7,464 bases of DNA from Lachnospiraceae bacterium UBA1251 (lineage in GTDB: Bacteria > Bacillota > Clostridia > Lachnospirales > Lachnospiraceae): assembly GCA_002308255.1 (NCBI GenBank), contig DBVZ01000067.1, positions 4,068 to 11,531 of the forward strand. Direction: 5' to 3'. A program made the translations under genes and the position numbers. The first letter of the stretch is position 1. Every line of letters starts with the position of its first letter. The notes beneath the pieces were generated by a model that was not told the origin of the DNA, did not search any database, and was given only the letters and a program-made list of their open reading frames with translations. This document shows positions 5,530 through 7,464 of the stretch, piece after piece.

Positions 5530-7208
5530 AATCCGAAGATTTATACAAAGCGATCGGGGAGATCGGCGATGACCTGCTTGCGCGAAGCGAACAGCAGCAG
5601 ACAGAGGGAGAAAATGCTCCCGACGTGAAAATGCAGGTATACCGGAAGAAACCCGTGAAAATGATGTGGGTCCGATACGCGGCGGCTGCCGCGGCGTGCC
5701 TCCTGGTATTTGCCGGAGGCGCAGCTGCCCTGCGCGGAATGAGAATGGGAAGCACCGGCGCGCAGGATGTCGCGGAAGAAAAGGCGGTGGAGAGCTCGGC
5801 GGCTGCCGCGGAATTCGATGAAGAAGAGCCGGAAGAAGCTGCGGAAGCGTCGATGGAAGAGGAAGCTGCGCCGCTCCTGGCAGAGTCGGCCGAAACAGAA
5901 AAAGCCGCAAAAGACGTAGCGCCTGCGGAAGAAAATGCCGTACCGGCGGAAGAGGGAGCAGAGGAAGCTGCATCCGGTTCCGTCGATGAAGATACCTGGG
6001 ATGATGAGCCCTGGCAGAAATCAGAAGAAAACGGTGCTGTTTTAGTAAGTGCCTCCATCGAGGAGACGGATACCGGTGCCTACCGTACAGCCATGACGGG
6101 AGAATCACTTGGCGCAGTCTATTCGTTCGAAGCGGAAAGCGCAGCCGCGATCCTGGGAGAGACCGGGACGGATGAAAATAAACTGTATTCCCCCCTGAAT
6201 CTTTACACGGCAATGGCAATGCTGGCGGGTATAACGAGCGGCGATGCACAGGAGGAGCTCATTCGTGCGCTGGACAGGAAAAATGAAGATCTTTCGCTGA
6301 TCACAGAGACGGCGAGAGCTATGATCCGGACTGCCACAAGGGATGACCGCAGCGGAACGAGCCGGGTATCCAATTCGCTGTGGCTGCGCAAAGGCATTTC
6401 CTATAAAATCACTCCTCTTCTGCAGCTCAGAGACTGGTATAATGCTTCTGTATTTTCCGGAAAGATGGGATCACCGGAATACAACGCTCTCCTGCAGAAA
6501 TGGATCAGTGACAGCACGGAAGGACTTCTCGATGAGTATGCGGGAAATGCCGCGCTTGATGACCTCACTTCTCTTGCGCTTGTGAGCAGCCTGTACTATA
6601 AAGCACCCTGGATGGATACGTTCTTTCTGGGAAATACGAGAGCGGGCACGTTCCACTCCCCGTCCGGTGATGTGGAAGCGGATATGATGAACACTTTCAC
6701 GCAGCTGAAATATTATAAGGGAGATCATTATGAAGCGGCAGCGGTTCCGCTCTCGGACGGAAATGAGGTCATTTTGTACCTGCCGGAAGAAGGCACTGCG
6801 CCGGAGCAGCTCGCTGCGAAACAGAGCTGGATGGAGCCGCTGACGGATCAGAGTCTGTGGAAGGAAGATCATTATGTGGCTCTGGAAGTGCCAGCATTTG
6901 ACATCAGCCGCCAGCTGGACCTGAAAGATTCCATGGCAAAAATGGGCGTGTCTTCCGTATTTGAAAACCGGGATTCCTTCGACAGGGTCCTGGAAGGATC
7001 CAACGCACTCAGCAGAGCGGAACATGCGGCGCGCGTGATCGCGAATGAAGAAGGTATAACGGCAGCTTCCTTTACGCTGGAAGCGGCCGCCGGAGAAGGA
7101 GAGCTGACGGAGCAGATCATTGAACTGACTTTTGACAGACCGTTTATGTTTGCAATCGCTGACGGAGAGGGCGTCATCCGGTTTGCCGGGGTGGTCAATC
7201 AGCCGTGA
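5526..7208 (+). CDS. Membrane-anchored serpin, predicted anti-sigma/sensor partner of the upstream sigma factor
   Basis: The protein has 560 residues. Residues 1-47 (MKSEDLYKAIGEIGDDLLAR...) resemble the cytoplasmic leader of one-pass membrane proteins encoded after clostridial sigma factors. Residues 48-70 form one Ala-rich membrane helix preceded by basic residues, predicting N-in topology. Residues 80-190 are an acidic Ala/Glu-rich tether, and 195-560 are a full-length serpin domain. Serpin landmarks are LYSPLNLYTAMAMLA (220-234), NSLWLRKG (283-290), SSLYYKAPW (354-362), TFHSPSGDVEADMMN (375-389), VALEVPAF (451-458), the hinge ARVIANEEGITAAS (502-515) and the C-terminal signature LTFDRPFMFAI (534-544). 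Serpins trap proteases by inserting the cleaved loop into a sheet. The only Cys, at 58, lies in the membrane helix, fitting an extracellular serpin. The TTGA overlap links it to the sigma gene. Serpin identity is strong; the anti-sigma role is inferred from context, and no known anti-sigma domain was recognised. A simple surface protease inhibitor is the alternative. Confidence 0.9.
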   Translation: MKSEDLYKAIGEIGDDLLARSEQQQTEGENAPDVKMQVYRKKPVKMMWVRYAAAAAACLLVFAGGAAALRGMRMGSTGAQDVAEEKAVESSAAAAEFDEEEPEEAAEASMEEEAAPLLAESAETEKAAKDVAPAEENAVPAEEGAEEAASGSVDEDTWDDEPWQKSEENGAVLVSASIEETDTGAYRTAMTGESLGAVYSFEAESAAAILGETGTDENKLYSPLNLYTAMAMLAGITSGDAQEELIRALDRKNEDLSLITETARAMIRTATRDDRSGTSRVSNSLWLRKGISYKITPLLQLRDWYNASVFSGKMGSPEYNALLQKWISDSTEGLLDEYAGNAALDDLTSLALVSSLYYKAPWMDTFFLGNTRAGTFHSPSGDVEADMMNTFTQLKYYKGDHYEAAAVPLSDGNEVILYLPEEGTAPEQLAAKQSWMEPLTDQSLWKEDHYVALEVPAFDISRQLDLKDSMAKMGVSSVFENRDSFDRVLEGSNALSRAEHAARVIANEEGITAASFTLEAAAGEGELTEQIIELTFDRPFMFAIADGEGVIRFAGVVNQP

Positions 7209-7246
7209 TATTCTGAATTTCAAAAAAATTTCTTCTATATATAATA

Positions 7247-7290
7247 ACAACATCTTGGCATCGCGAGCGGAGCAAAAAACAAGATGCTGT
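7247..7290. repeat. Imperfect inverted repeat downstream of the serpin gene
   Basis: ACAACATCTTG (7247-7257) and CAAGATGCTGT (7280-7290) are reverse complements with one mismatch, separated by 22 bases. The 11-position stem lies 38 bases after the serpin stop. No T-run follows on the plus strand, so a standard terminator is not evident. It may be an inefficient terminator, an mRNA end-stabilising stem or a protein-binding site. The heptamer CATCTTG recurs at 7347-7353 inside the next promoter. The rest of 7209-7330 is AT-rich with no gene seen. Confidence 0.5.
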
Positions 7291-7330
7291 GGCATGGTCG
7301 AAAAGTAAAAAATCATAGACAGAAAACTCG

Positions 7331-7359
7331 TTGACATCGAATATTCCATCTTGTATAAT
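7331..7359 (+). promoter_or_regulatory. Consensus sigma-A promoter of tRNA-Ser
   Basis: TTGACA (7331-7336) and TATAAT (7354-7359) are both perfect and exactly 17 bases apart. Transcription should begin near 7366, giving a leader of about 52 bases before the tRNA. A tRNA or a tRNA cluster continuing past the window edge is the expected product. Confidence 0.95.
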
Positions 7360-7366
7360 TACATTC

Positions 7367-7417
7367 GCTCCCCAAAAATGGGGAGCAATTGAATACTCTT
7401 GGTATTCGGGCATTTTT
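7367..7417 (+). other. Structured 5' leader of the tRNA-Ser transcript
   Basis: Two perfect hairpins fill the leader: GCTCCCC-AAAAAT-GGGGAGC (7367-7386, 7 bp) and GAATAC-TCTTG-GTATTC (7391-7407, 6 bp). In addition CCAAAAATG (7372-7380) is the exact complement of CATTTTTGG (7411-7419), which spans the leader/tRNA junction, so an alternative pairing that breaks the first hairpin is possible. The processing or regulatory meaning is unknown. Confidence 0.7.
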
Positions 7418-7464
7418 GGAGATGTACTCAAGTGGCCGAAGAGGCGCCCCTGCTAAGGGTGTAG
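7418..7464 (+). tRNA. tRNA-Ser, anticodon GCT, 3'-truncated by window edge
   Basis: The last 47 bases match the 5' half of tRNA-Ser: acceptor strand GGAGATG, TA, D arm CTC-AAGTGGCCGAA-GAG with the 3-bp stem typical of serine tRNAs, then anticodon arm CGCCC-CTGCTAA-GGGTG (one G-T pair). The anticodon GCT (7452-7454) reads AGC and AGU. The long variable arm, T arm and 3' end are outside the window. Confidence 0.93.

Noticed and set aside
5077..6249. 390-codon minus-strand open frame opposite the sigma and serpin genes
   Set aside because: It spans two well-supported plus-strand genes, and its Pro/Arg/Leu-rich product is what the Ala/Glu-rich linker gives when read in antisense.
7284..7334. Sixteen-codon frame MLWHGRKVKNHRQKTR after the serpin gene
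   Set aside because: It is very short, its only upstream GGAG is 11 bases away, and it overlaps the inverted repeat and the -35 box of the tRNA-Ser promoter.

Overview
The window looks like a chromosomal segment of a Gram-positive anaerobe of the Bacillota, most likely class Clostridia and perhaps Lachnospiraceae-like. This is inferred from the set of genes: a clostripain-type (C11) peptidase, a membrane-anchored CapA protein, a small stand-alone flavodoxin, and a sigma-70-family factor paired with a one-pass membrane protein. Base composition is moderately GC-rich, Shine-Dalgarno sequences are of the GGAGG type, and the tRNA-Gly gene has no encoded CCA. The species cannot be named from sequence alone.

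Layout, left to right. (1) The 3' part of a clostripain-family cysteine peptidase gene enters from the left edge. (2) It converges on trmL (tRNA wobble 2'-O-methyltransferase, minus strand), with a hairpin between them that can end transcription from both sides. (3) A divergent pair begins near 2134-2223: trmL to the left, and to the right a probable two-gene operon of a membrane-anchored CapA-type protein and a GNAT acetyltransferase. (4) A tRNA-Gly(CCC) gene lies on the minus strand, convergent with the GNAT gene, with a strong promoter. (5) A small flavodoxin-fold protein is transcribed away from that tRNA, and its candidate promoter shares its -35 region with the tRNA promoter. (6) A sigma-70-family (ECF-like) factor is followed, with a 4-base TTGA overlap, by a 560-residue protein. 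That protein has a short cytoplasmic N-terminus, one membrane helix, a long Ala/Glu-rich tether and a complete serpin domain. (7) After about 210 bases of structured non-coding DNA, a tRNA-Ser(GCU) gene starts behind a consensus promoter and is cut by the right edge.

The most interesting item is the sigma factor-membrane serpin pair. The gene order, coupled translation and topology are those of a sigma/anti-sigma switch, but the part predicted to lie outside the membrane is a serpin with an identifiable hinge and C-terminal signature. I infer that this may be a sensor in which a protease attacking the serpin loop causes the large serpin conformational change and releases or inactivates the anti-sigma function. 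Nothing in the sequence proves the signalling step. A secreted-type peptidase lies in the same neighbourhood, but any link to the serpin is speculation.

No CRISPR array, insertion sequence, phage gene or integrase is visible. No gene-free stretch exceeds 300 bases.
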